Assembly: GCA_007135745.1 (NCBI GenBank)
Contig: SLIH01000312.1
Location: forward strand, 1-28,425
DNA length: 28,425 bases
Source of the DNA: Halomonas sp.
GTDB lineage: Bacteria > Pseudomonadota > Gammaproteobacteria > Pseudomonadales > Oleiphilaceae
Direction: 5' to 3'
Shown here: positions 1 through 7,920 of the stretch, piece by piece
How the letters are laid out: each line of letters begins with the position of its first letter
Numbering within the stretch: the first letter of the stretch is position 1
Translations under genes and position numbers: made by a program
Notes under the pieces: generated by a model
The model's database searches: none
Told to the model about the DNA's origin: nothing
Seen by the model: the letters and a program-made list of their open reading frames with translations, nothing else

Positions 1-774
1 CATCTTCTGGACCCGGTATTTCCAGGTGTTCTTATCAAGATGCAGTTGTTCGAGCATGGATTCGCACTGCTGAAACGCCATCATATAGTTCTCATGATTG
101 GCGGACGCATTGGGCACCCTGCAAACTTCCAGGGGAATTTTCAGGGAGTTTGATTCCGCCCCGAATTCAATGGGCCCGGGTATGTAGTCTCCATAACGAT
201 CACTGTAACTGGGCCTTTCATGAGCAAAACAGCTGGTGACTTCGTCGACGGGGCGGCCGACGATAAACTCAGCGCTCTGAAAAAAGATAATCGTAAAAAC
301 CTCCGTGAGGACCCGAAGCAGTTCTTCATGAAGCTCCAGGTCAAATGAGCAGGTCACCTCCAGCCAGTCATCCTTCATCATCAATTCCAGCCGAGCAATA
401 TTCATCCGGGTTGGAAGAAAGGCCTGAAAAGCCCTGAGCGCCGTGAGCAAGTCCGGGCTGCTGTTGACCAGAAAGCCCATGGCGCCATGAGTCGGCGCGG
501 TCAAGCGCTGACCCAGGCGCAATCCGAAGGTCGCGTCATTCGCTAAACGCAGGCTGTTCTGCAGAATCTGCAGTTGCTGTTGCGGAGTGAGCAGGGTGTC
601 TTCCTGCAGGAACTGATTGACCGAGAGCCGGGTCATGGCTAATAGATCGGACACATCATGGGCCTGCAAGCCAAGCTCTCGGGCAATCAAGCGGCTGTAA
701 TTGGAGGGAATGCACGCCAGGCTCTGGTCGGTTCCGCGCATAATATTCCACGACATCGGTTGCTGAGGCTGCAT
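1..774 (-). CDS. AraC-family transcriptional regulator, N-terminal part (truncated by window edge)
   Basis: Reading the reverse strand from an ATG at 774 gives an open frame of 258 codons that runs off the left edge. The visible part matches the arabinose-binding-like N-terminal domain of AraC/OruR-type regulators (PF12625 type). It begins with helices around IPSNYSRLIARELGL, has the segment THGAMGFLVNSSPDL near the middle, and ends in the helix FQQCESMLEQL that normally leads to the AraC helix-turn-helix. The DNA-binding half lies outside the window. The gene diverges from the ferredoxin/P450 operon, the usual arrangement for a regulator that senses an alkane or fatty-acid-like ligand and activates a CYP153 operon; the ligand is inferred only. 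In-frame ATGs at 756 and 741 are alternative starts, and none has a strong Shine-Dalgarno sequence. Confidence 0.8.
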   Translation of the reverse strand, partial: MQPQQPMSWNIMRGTDQSLACIPSNYSRLIARELGLQAHDVSDLLAMTRLSVNQFLQEDTLLTPQQQLQILQNSLRLANDATFGLRLGQRLTAPTHGAMGFLVNSSPDLLTALRAFQAFLPTRMNIARLELMMKDDWLEVTCSFDLELHEELLRVLTEVFTIIFFQSAEFIVGRPVDEVTSCFAHERPSYSDRYGDYIPGPIEFGAESNSLKIPLEVCRVPNASANHENYMMAFQQCESMLEQLHLDKNTWKYRVQKM

Positions 775-818
775 CGCCGGGCTCGGAAGGATTATCCGAG
801 CTTTACAGAAGAGTCTTT

Positions 819-847
819 TAATGACCCCTTTATGTCAAGTAATGACC
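819..847. promoter_or_regulatory. Tandem direct repeat, candidate AraC-type operator
   Basis: The octamer TAATGACC occurs at 819-826 and again at 840-847 in the same orientation. The copies are exactly 21 bp apart, about two helical turns. AraC-family proteins typically bind tandem half-sites with this spacing. The repeat lies in the 147-bp gap between the divergent araC-like gene and the ferredoxin start, upstream of the ferredoxin. I see no convincing -35/-10 pair beside it. Confidence 0.45.
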
Positions 848-921
848 TGCCTTCATTCATCCCCGGCTCGTAATCTGTCCTCAACTGAATCATCTCCTGA
901 GGCAACCTATGCGAGGCGTTT

Positions 922-1242
922 ATGGGCCGGATCACCTTTATTGAGCATGACGGCACGGAACATGTTGTCGGGATTGAAGAGGGGCAGTCCCTGATGGAGA
1001 CCGCGGTTGAGAATGGTATACCGGGGATTGATGCCGACTGTGGTGGCGCCTGTGCCTGCGGCACCTGTCATGTGATTGTCGATAGGGACTGGATCCGAGC
1101 CACGGGACGCATCGATGCTGTTGAGGAGGGCATGTTGGCGTTGACGCCGGAAAAAACCGATACCTCTCGTTTGTCCTGCCAGGTGCCGGTTTCGGAATCC
1201 CTGGACGGCTTGGTCGTGCGTTTGCCTGAATTTCAGATGTGA
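922..1242 (+). CDS. [2Fe-2S] ferredoxin, P450 redox partner
   Basis: This 106-residue protein is an adrenodoxin/putidaredoxin-type ferredoxin, the usual length for the family. The cluster ligands are C40, C46 and C49 in the motif CGGACACGTCHV, plus C86 in RLSCQV; C44 is the extra cysteine common in this subgroup. It should carry single electrons from an NAD(P)H-dependent ferredoxin reductase to the cytochrome P450 encoded 41 bp downstream. No reductase gene is in the window, so it must be encoded elsewhere or to the left. The ATG at 922 is preceded by GAGG at 913-916. Ferredoxin next to a CYP153-type P450 is a recurring alkane-oxidation arrangement. Confidence in the family is high; the partner is inferred from position. 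Confidence 0.93.
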   Translation: MGRITFIEHDGTEHVVGIEEGQSLMETAVENGIPGIDADCGGACACGTCHVIVDRDWIRATGRIDAVEEGMLALTPEKTDTSRLSCQVPVSESLDGLVVRLPEFQM

Positions 1243-1283
1243 GTCGTTATGCCATTTTCCAGTTATGACTGCAGAGGTGTCCT

Positions 1284-2699
1284 ATGACCACTCTCAAGCC
1301 CTTGCTTGAACCCGTCTTTCAGCCGGTGTTGGACAAAGCGGCGTCCGTTATTCCCATTCACTGGCAGATCCGGGGTGCCCACTCGGTCCAAAGCGTAAAA
1401 CAGCGCATAGGGAAGGCCAGGAAGGTGCCGGTTTTCAGGGAAACCCCGCTGCCGGATGTGTCCACACTCGCGCTGGAAGATATCGATGTCAGTAACCCGT
1501 TTCTGTACCGGCAGGGCCTGTGGCATTCGTATTTCAAGCGGCTTCGGGATGAGTGCCCGGTGCACTATCAGCAAAGCAGCCCATTCGGTCCGTTCTGGTC
1601 CGTTACTCGATATGAAGACATCCTGTTTGTGGATACACGCCATGATCTGTTCTCTGCTGAGCCGATCATTTCCATCGGACCGCAGCCGGAAGGTCTCGAA
1701 ATAGAGACGTTTATTGCCATGGATCCGCCAAAGCATGATGTGCAGCGCCAGGCGGTGCAGGGTGTGGTGGCGCCGAAAAATCTGGCCCAGATGGAGGGCC
1801 TGATCCGTAGCCGTACCGCCGATGTATTGGATCACCTGCCTGTAAATGAACCATTTGATTGGGTGCGGCGGGTATCCATCGAGCTCACGTCACGCATGCT
1901 GGCCACGTTGTTTGATTTTCCCTTTGATCAGCGCCATAAGCTGGCTTACTGGTCCGACATGGCGGCTAGCCCGCCGGAATCAACCGGTGGTACTGCGAAC
2001 ACCGATGAAGGCTTCAGGGCCGCCGCTGATATGGCCAGGCAGATGTCATTGCTATGGCGGGAAAAGGAGGCAAGGAAAGCGGCCGGTGAAGAAACCGGGT
2101 TTGATCTGATCAGCCTGTTGTTGGCCAATGAAAGTACCCGCGGCATGATCAACCGCCCCATGGAGTTCATGGGCAACATGGTGTTGCTGATTGTTGGCGG
2201 TAACGATACCACCCGTAATTCAATGACGGGCGGCGTGCTGGCACTCAATCAGTTCCCCGATGAATTCACAAAGCTCAGGGATAATCCCGAACTGATCCCC
2301 AATATGGTCTCGGAAATTATTCGCTGGCAAACGCCCTTGGCTTACATGCGCCGTGTTGCAAAACAGGATGTGACACTGAATGGGAAGACCATTAAAAAGG
2401 GCGACAAAGTGGTCATGTGGTATGCCTCCGGCAATCGCGATGAACGTGCTTTTGACGAAGACCCGGACCAATTCATAATTGATCGGAAAAACGTGCGGAA
2501 ACATCTCTCTTTCGGTTTTGGTGTGCACCGCTGCATGGGTAATCGCCTGGCGGAAATGCAGTTGCGCATTCTGTGGGAGGAGATACTGAAACGCTTTGAT
2601 GACATTGAGGTTCTGGAGGAGCCGGAGCGCGTCCAGTCAAATTTCGTGCGCGGTTACAGCAGCATGCGCGTGAAACTCACGCGCAAAGCCGTCCGTTGA
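1284..2699 (+). CDS. Cytochrome P450, CYP153-like alkane hydroxylase
   Basis: This 471-residue P450 shows the full set of landmarks. The I-helix oxygen-activation motif GGNDTT is at 305-310, the K-helix ExxR is E344-R347 (EIIR), and the haem loop FGFGVHRCMGNR has the thiolate ligand C417. The long N-terminal extension, the segment AMDPPKHDVQRQAV and the haem-loop wording are typical of CYP153, the bacterial terminal alkane and fatty-acid hydroxylases. It probably hydroxylates medium-chain alkanes or related aliphatics at the terminal carbon, using electrons from the upstream ferredoxin; the substrate is inferred from the family. The ATG at 1284 has AGAGG at 1273-1277. The stop is only 4 bp from the convergent stop of the EctC/ATP-grasp gene, so the two transcripts probably overlap. 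Confidence 0.92.
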   Translation: MTTLKPLLEPVFQPVLDKAASVIPIHWQIRGAHSVQSVKQRIGKARKVPVFRETPLPDVSTLALEDIDVSNPFLYRQGLWHSYFKRLRDECPVHYQQSSPFGPFWSVTRYEDILFVDTRHDLFSAEPIISIGPQPEGLEIETFIAMDPPKHDVQRQAVQGVVAPKNLAQMEGLIRSRTADVLDHLPVNEPFDWVRRVSIELTSRMLATLFDFPFDQRHKLAYWSDMAASPPESTGGTANTDEGFRAAADMARQMSLLWREKEARKAAGEETGFDLISLLLANESTRGMINRPMEFMGNMVLLIVGGNDTTRNSMTGGVLALNQFPDEFTKLRDNPELIPNMVSEIIRWQTPLAYMRRVAKQDVTLNGKTIKKGDKVVMWYASGNRDERAFDEDPDQFIIDRKNVRKHLSFGFGVHRCMGNRLAEMQLRILWEEILKRFDDIEVLEEPERVQSNFVRGYSSMRVKLTRKAVR

Positions 2700-2703
2700 A
2701 CAT

Positions 2704-4374
2704 CTAACGCTCGAATACGAACTCTTCGTATAAGAGCTCCTCGCATTGGCGGCGCTTTTTCTCGAGGTCCTGCTTGGAGGAGCCACCGAGAAACAGCAGG
2801 GCAACCCGGTAGCTGTAGCTGTCCTGATCCATGAGTTCGGACAGGTATTTTCCTTGCTCCGCCACGATGATGATGGTGGAGTCGGGAATGATTTCCTGTT
2901 CGATCCTGCGCACGGTTTCCGGATCCGGCACGCTTGCCACATAGGCATCCGACCATTCGCGCAGGAAGAACTTGCCCGCCACAGCGAACTTGCCCTGGCG
3001 ATGGGGGAAGGTTGGCCGGCGTCCCGCGGCCAGCTCCACGGCTACCTGGTGATGGGAGCGCCCATCCACTTTCTGGAAGAGCCGGCAGTGTGACTCGGAG
3101 ATACGAGTGTTGATCTCCAGCAGCCAGATCTGGTCCTTTTCCCGGTCCCAGAAGTATTCAATGTTGAACGGTGCGTTGTCGTAGCCGATATGTTTGACAA
3201 CCTTCTGCGTCAGCTCGGTCATCCGTTTCTGAACCTCGTCGGGGAGAATCGAGGGGTACTGGTAGCTGGAGAAGGTGGTCAGGTTTTCCTCGCGGAAGGA
3301 GTCGACGGTGCCGTACACCTCCACCTCGCCTTTGCAGGAAAAACCTTCCTGGGTGCACTGCATGCCTCCGATGATGCCTTCGGCAATGCAGTACTCGCCA
3401 CCGATCTCGTTGAATTCGGGCGGCATGGTAACCATGTCGAGCAGGTAGTTGAAAGGGCCGGAAAATCGGCCGATGTTTGCGCGCACTTCCTCCATGGCCG
3501 TGTGGAATTGCCCCGGGTCATCGATGCGGAAGCCGAGGTAGGAGGAGAAGGATTTCACTGGCTTGATCCAGAACGGAAAATCCATGACTTCAAGCACCTT
3601 CTCGAGGGCGTCGTCGTCAAACGGACTGAATGCGGTGAACTGGGGGATGTTCTCCGGGACGACGGCGCGCTGCTCGATTCGGCTCCAATACTTGTGCTCG
3701 CATTTGAGTACGGATTCCAGACTCGCCGAAGCCAGATCAAAGGCATCACAGATGATGGGCACAATGGTGCTGACGGGGAAATCAATATAGTGGATGACGC
3801 CGTCCACGGCCCCTTTGTGCGCGCGGATCTGTTTCTTCGCCTGCTGGATAATCTGCTTGATGGGGTATTCCTGCTGCTCCAGTATCTGGTTGGTGTCGAG
3901 CAGTGGCACGAAATTATAGTGTTCGGCCATATCGATGGTGGCCAGCATTTCACGGTTGAAGTCGTTCAGCCCGATAACGAAGATTGTTTCTTCACCAAAC
4001 TGGCTGAACGTGCCGCTTTCGTCTTCGATCTCGTTGCCGGCCAGAGCCGGGAAATAAACACAGACCAGCTGAAGCTCAGTGTGGGCCCTGACGATGTATT
4101 CGTCGTTATGGTTAAGCGCGTAGACGGCGCCGGGCGTGAGCGGATGGCGCTCGCCATCCCGGGTGGTCTCCACCTCTCCCTCACCGCGAATGCAGTAGAC
4201 GGTTTCCATATGATACTTGTGCCAGAATCGGTTCTCGGTTCCGGCCTGCATGATGGTGTCATGCAACGAGTAACCCATCCGGTCATCACGACGGATCAGG
4301 CGCCGACTGGAATAGTTCGAGCCGGATATGACCCGGTTGGTGTCGGCGAGCTCATTAACATGGCGATAAATCAT
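2704..4374 (-). CDS. EctC-like cupin fused to an ATP-grasp ligase
   Basis: This 556-residue protein has two parts. Residues 1-122 align without gaps to ectoine synthase (EctC): the MIYR start, ETVYCIRGEGEVET at 57-70 and LAGNEIEDESG at 111-121. E57, Y85, C105 and E115 are kept, but other active-site positions differ: Y21 for Trp, H52 for Tyr, Y93 for the metal-ligand His, E117 for His. Residues about 129-556 are an ATP-grasp carboxylate-amine ligase. It has CEHKYWSR at 225-232, ATP-binding K271 in WIKPVKS, E406 in FNIEYF, and metal ligands E420 and N422 with R424 in LLEINTR. The ligase half closely resembles the protein at 10002-11366. It is the last gene of the minus-strand series, 49 bp after a CocE hydrolase, with AAGGA about 9 nt before the ATG. 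The fusion is continuous in one frame. The product is unknown; genuine ectoine synthesis seems unlikely without ectA and ectB. Confidence 0.85.
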   Translation of the reverse strand: MIYRHVNELADTNRVISGSNYSSRRLIRRDDRMGYSLHDTIMQAGTENRFWHKYHMETVYCIRGEGEVETTRDGERHPLTPGAVYALNHNDEYIVRAHTELQLVCVYFPALAGNEIEDESGTFSQFGEETIFVIGLNDFNREMLATIDMAEHYNFVPLLDTNQILEQQEYPIKQIIQQAKKQIRAHKGAVDGVIHYIDFPVSTIVPIICDAFDLASASLESVLKCEHKYWSRIEQRAVVPENIPQFTAFSPFDDDALEKVLEVMDFPFWIKPVKSFSSYLGFRIDDPGQFHTAMEEVRANIGRFSGPFNYLLDMVTMPPEFNEIGGEYCIAEGIIGGMQCTQEGFSCKGEVEVYGTVDSFREENLTTFSSYQYPSILPDEVQKRMTELTQKVVKHIGYDNAPFNIEYFWDREKDQIWLLEINTRISESHCRLFQKVDGRSHHQVAVELAAGRRPTFPHRQGKFAVAGKFFLREWSDAYVASVPDPETVRRIEQEIIPDSTIIIVAEQGKYLSELMDQDSYSYRVALLFLGGSSKQDLEKKRRQCEELLYEEFVFER

Positions 4375-4423
4375 AGGATCCGTCCTTTAGCTGAATGTCG
4401 GTGGGCATCGCCCTGGACATGGT

Positions 4424-6445
4424 TCAGATAAAATCGCGTGGTACATATCTGTTCCAGTTTTTGGCCAAAACGCGTTCATCCCCCTCGTAGGCGTCCAGCT
4501 CGGCGTAGACATGGAAATGGGTGCGGCTGGCTGTGAGCACCGTGCGCGTTGTGGTTTCTATGGACCAGTCTCCACGGCTCATTCCGCTGACGCAATAGGT
4601 CTCTCCGCGCATGGACTCGAAATCCTCGCCAACATGGGTGTACCACTCGCGGGTATCGCTCCACATGGTCAGGCCGATTTCTTCGATGGTGAAGGTGCCT
4701 TCGTTCTTGATCACTTCCAGCATGCTTTCATCCTTGGAGAGATCACGTATCACCCGCCAGTTCTGCTCCGGAGCCTCCCGGTAGGGCGTGGCGATGGCCG
4801 GTGCGGCTTCCGGCTCGCCCAGATCCCGCAGCTCCTTATCCGATTCGCGTGGAGGCCGCACGGGAAGGCGCAGGCGGCTGCCGGTGGGGTGGACCGTCAG
4901 GCACGCGAGTTCCGGGGCGGGCCAGGCCAGTGGCCAGTAGGAGGTGGAGATTGAGATTCGCAGGCGGTGGCCCGCCGGGAAACGCTGGGCGATGTCGTTC
5001 AATTGCACGGCCACCCGATAGCGCTTACCGGGCACCAGCGGGCTGGGCTCTGCATGGCTGTCGCGGTGGCTGAGATTGAGCATGCCGTAAGTGCTGCGGG
5101 TGGCCTTGTTATCCGGGGCCAGGTCCGAAAGGCGCACACACACCATGGCCTGGGGTTTGTCGGCTTCCAGTTCCAGTTCGATGATCGGCGCCCCCATAAT
5201 TTCCAGGGGTTCGTTCAAGGGCGCGCTGTTAAAGACCAGGGCGCCCCCGTCTTCCTCGCGCTGATCATGGGGCAGGTCCGGGGTGGCACTGTAGGAGCAC
5301 CATTTGCCCGCGAACAGCCCCAGGCTCAGCGGTGACTGAATCCATAAGGGGGTGTCGGTCACTGGGGTTTCGGGGTCAACCAACCGGTTCTCACTCAGGC
5401 CATAGACGGCTTCATGAACATTGGCCGACGGCCATTCAGCCTCGGCGACCCAGCGCCCTGGCCGGGATCTGTACTCAGTTGCCGGGGGGACGCTGTCCTG
5501 CATCCACACCCGGAGTGCGTGCTCGTCCATGATGCCGGTGTCCCGGCCTTTGAGCCAGTGATCCCACCAGCGCACCGATTCCTGGAGAAAGCCGATGTCC
5601 GGTCCCGGCTTACCCATGTGTGGATACATGTGACTCCAGGGGCCGATGAGTCCTTTGCAGGGGGCGTCCAGGTTGCTGAGTAGCCGGAAAACACTGTTGG
5701 AGTAGCCGTCCGCCCAGCCACTGACCGCCATCACTGGGCACTGCACTGCCGCGAAGTCCTCACAGATGGAGCCATGGCGCCAGTAATCGTCCCGACGCTG
5801 ATGGGCGAGCCAGGTTTCCAGCCACAGGCCGCTGTGTTCCAGCCGGTCCAGCCACATCGGCCGCCAGTTTTCCCCGACCAGTTCGGGGTCCGGGGGCATG
5901 CTGGTGTAGGCGAACATGGTTGACGCCCAGGAGAGGTTGTCAGTCAGCATGCAACCGCCCATGTAGTGGACGTCGTCGCTGTAGCGATCATCGGTGGAAC
6001 ACACGCTGATCACTGCCTTGAGTTCCGGTGGCTGCAGGGCTGCAATCTGCAGACCGTTGAAGCCACCCCAGGAGATGCCGATCATGCCCACGGAACCGTT
6101 GCACCATTTCTGCTGGGCGATCCAACGGATGATTTCGACCCCGTCGTCGAGTTCCTGCTGCAGGTATTCATCCTGCAGAACCCCCTCAGAGTCGCCGCTG
6201 CCGCGTATATCAACGCGGATGCTGGCATAGCCGTATCCCGCGAAATAGGGATGGTTCAGTGCATCTCGGGCGCGGGTATTGTCCCGTTTGCGGTAGGGGA
6301 TGTACTCGAGGATCGCCGGTACCGGATTGGTCTCGGCATCTTCGGGCATCCAGATGCGTGCCGCCAGGTGGGTGCCGTCAGGCATCGGGATCCATACGTG
6401 TTCAATGTGCCTGGTTGAGTGGGGAAAGGACGTGACAGTTTTCAA
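4424..6445 (-). CDS. CocE/NonD-type S15 serine hydrolase, copy 1
   Basis: This 673-residue protein belongs to the X-Pro dipeptidyl-peptidase S15 / CocE / alpha-amino-acid ester hydrolase superfamily. It has an alpha/beta-hydrolase domain, then a jelly-roll PepX_C-like domain from about 350 to 560, and an extra C-terminal beta-rich tail ending RYVPRDFI. The predicted catalytic triad is S125 in GISWGG, D246 in SGWADGY and H272 in GPWSH. Such enzymes cleave acyl-ester or amide bonds; the substrate here is not known. No signal peptide is visible, so it should be cytoplasmic. The start is a TTG at 6443-6445 with AAGGA about 9 nt upstream; it aligns with the N-termini of the two paralogues, METR and MKVV. 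It lies between the M20 peptidase and the EctC/ATP-grasp gene. Confidence 0.9.
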   Translation of the reverse strand: MKTVTSFPHSTRHIEHVWIPMPDGTHLAARIWMPEDAETNPVPAILEYIPYRKRDNTRARDALNHPYFAGYGYASIRVDIRGSGDSEGVLQDEYLQQELDDGVEIIRWIAQQKWCNGSVGMIGISWGGFNGLQIAALQPPELKAVISVCSTDDRYSDDVHYMGGCMLTDNLSWASTMFAYTSMPPDPELVGENWRPMWLDRLEHSGLWLETWLAHQRRDDYWRHGSICEDFAAVQCPVMAVSGWADGYSNSVFRLLSNLDAPCKGLIGPWSHMYPHMGKPGPDIGFLQESVRWWDHWLKGRDTGIMDEHALRVWMQDSVPPATEYRSRPGRWVAEAEWPSANVHEAVYGLSENRLVDPETPVTDTPLWIQSPLSLGLFAGKWCSYSATPDLPHDQREEDGGALVFNSAPLNEPLEIMGAPIIELELEADKPQAMVCVRLSDLAPDNKATRSTYGMLNLSHRDSHAEPSPLVPGKRYRVAVQLNDIAQRFPAGHRLRISISTSYWPLAWPAPELACLTVHPTGSRLRLPVRPPRESDKELRDLGEPEAAPAIATPYREAPEQNWRVIRDLSKDESMLEVIKNEGTFTIEEIGLTMWSDTREWYTHVGEDFESMRGETYCVSGMSRGDWSIETTTRTVLTASRTHFHVYAELDAYEGDERVLAKNWNRYVPRDFI

Positions 6446-6555
6446 AGCAGCGTTTCCTTATAGCCCGCGACCGGGTCCATGGGCGCGCCGGTGGCGCCCC
6501 TCTCTTGCATAATAGGGGGTGTCTTGCACCGGCGCCATAGCGTTCGACTAAAGAC
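6446..6555 (-). other. Longest gap inside the minus-strand series, with GC-rich inverted repeat
   Basis: The 110 bp between the M20 and CocE copy 1 genes hold an inverted repeat, GGGCGC at 6481-6486 and GCGCCC at 6494-6499 with a 7-nt loop. Neither strand has a following T-tract, so it is not a convincing intrinsic terminator. It could be an mRNA structure affecting the TTG-started gene. No clear promoter is visible. Confidence 0.3.
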
Positions 6556-7869
6556 TCAGTCCGTGCCACTCGCCCCTTCGTCGTGCTTCTGCAGGCGCAA
6601 TTCCTCGGGGCTAAAGGTCAGCAGCTTCTCCGTGGCCTGGACGAGCACATGCGCCACCCGCTCGGTGGCTTCCAGCGACACCCGCTCATCGGCGGAGTGG
6701 GCCCAGTCAATGTCACCGGGGCCATACACCACGGTAGCGGCACCGGTGAGCCGCACCCAGGCTGACATGTCACATCCATAAGGCGCTCCGGTGATGCGCG
6801 GCGCTCGACCAAAAACGGACGTAGCCGCATCGGCCATGGTGGTCACCAGCGGATGTTCCTCGGGGGTCTGCGCGGAACCAAAGCCGGAGGCTACCAGCCG
6901 GACCTGCGGTGGGTTCTGTGATAGCCAGGGGTCGCCCGCGCTCGCTTCGCTAATGACCCGCTGAATCCTCGCCCTGGCCTGTTCCACCGTTTCATCCAGT
7001 GTCACCCCCACACGAATTTCCGCGGTCAGCCGGTCCATCACACTGGACGACCAGTTGCCTCCATTGATCAGCCCGACATTGGTTGCGTAGGGCAAATGCA
7101 GCGCCCGCATCAGGCGATGGTTCTCAGCGTCATTGATGCGTTTTTCGTCCTCACGCAGGGCCCGGTGAATGGCAAGATAGTGATCCAGGGCGCTTTCCCC
7201 CAGGTGGCGCCGACTGGCATGAGCCGCCAGGCCCATCACCTCCAGGAAGAACGACATGGCGCCGGCATGGGCGATTACCAGCTTCGGCGTGCCTTCGTTG
7301 TCCAGTGTGGGCTCTGGTACGACTACCGCATCGGGATGCCAGCCCCGGCGAATGGCGGCGAGCGTTCCCAGTCCACTGTCTTCTTCCGCCGGGACACCGA
7401 CGAAAACCACCCGGCCGGCGAAGTCGCGCGGACCCATGGCGAAGGCTTCAAAAGCTTCCAGCGCCGAGACCACACCGGATTTCATGTCGCTGGCACCACG
7501 CCCGTAGACCGTGTCGCCGTCCATATACCCGGAGTACGGATCCTGCGCCCACTGACTTATATCGCCCGGTGGCACGACGTCCAGGTGTCCGGTAAGCACC
7601 ACTGTGGGTCCGGGTTTGCGCCCACGGACCACGCCGACGACCACCGGCAGCCAGGCTCGCTCCACTTCATGGCCGGGGTAGTTGGGATCGGTGAGTACGT
7701 CGGCGATACCTTCGCTCCAGTGATCCACCTCTACACCCAGTTCGCCCAGCCATTCGGCCAGTCGGGCGATGACCGCATCTTCCTGCCCGGTAACCGACGG
7801 AATTCGAATCAGGTCCACCAGCCGACGCCGCAGCCGGGTGGGGTCAATGTATTCGCGATGGTCGGTCAT
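6556..7869 (-). CDS. M20-family metallopeptidase / deacylase (ArgE/DapE type)
   Basis: This 437-residue protein has the M20/ArgE/DapE/CPG2 signatures. H95 and D97 are in TGHLDVVP, D128 in GASDMKSG, the general-base pair E162-E163 in PAEED, E186 in VPEPT, and a late metal-ligand His in DWAHSADE. A dimerisation domain should lie between the halves of the catalytic domain. M20 enzymes hydrolyse amide bonds of small N-acyl amino acids or dipeptides using two zinc ions. With three ATP-grasp ligases as neighbours, the likely role is releasing or turning over the small amide or dipeptide made by the cluster, or preparing a precursor. The ATG at 7869 has AGGGGA about 6 nt upstream. It lies 51 bp downstream of CocE copy 2. 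Confidence 0.88.
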   Translation of the reverse strand: MTDHREYIDPTRLRRRLVDLIRIPSVTGQEDAVIARLAEWLGELGVEVDHWSEGIADVLTDPNYPGHEVERAWLPVVVGVVRGRKPGPTVVLTGHLDVVPPGDISQWAQDPYSGYMDGDTVYGRGASDMKSGVVSALEAFEAFAMGPRDFAGRVVFVGVPAEEDSGLGTLAAIRRGWHPDAVVVPEPTLDNEGTPKLVIAHAGAMSFFLEVMGLAAHASRRHLGESALDHYLAIHRALREDEKRINDAENHRLMRALHLPYATNVGLINGGNWSSSVMDRLTAEIRVGVTLDETVEQARARIQRVISEASAGDPWLSQNPPQVRLVASGFGSAQTPEEHPLVTTMADAATSVFGRAPRITGAPYGCDMSAWVRLTGAATVVYGPGDIDWAHSADERVSLEATERVAHVLVQATEKLLTFSPEELRLQKHDEGASGTD

Positions 7870-7920
7870 ATCCGTTCCCCTGTTGCCGCTTTGTCTGGTT
7901 TACCCTGGTCATTGGCGTTG

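Noticed and set aside
3190..4431. Long plus-strand reading frame of 413 codons opposite the EctC/ATP-grasp gene
   Set aside because: It is the mirror of a strongly conserved gene, has no recognisable domain, and similar long mirrors occur at 7096-8442 and 10071-11339 opposite other real genes in GC-rich DNA.
6481..6499. Intrinsic terminator between M20 and CocE copy 1
   Set aside because: The stem is GC-rich, but no T-run follows on the minus strand, so I list it only as an inverted repeat.
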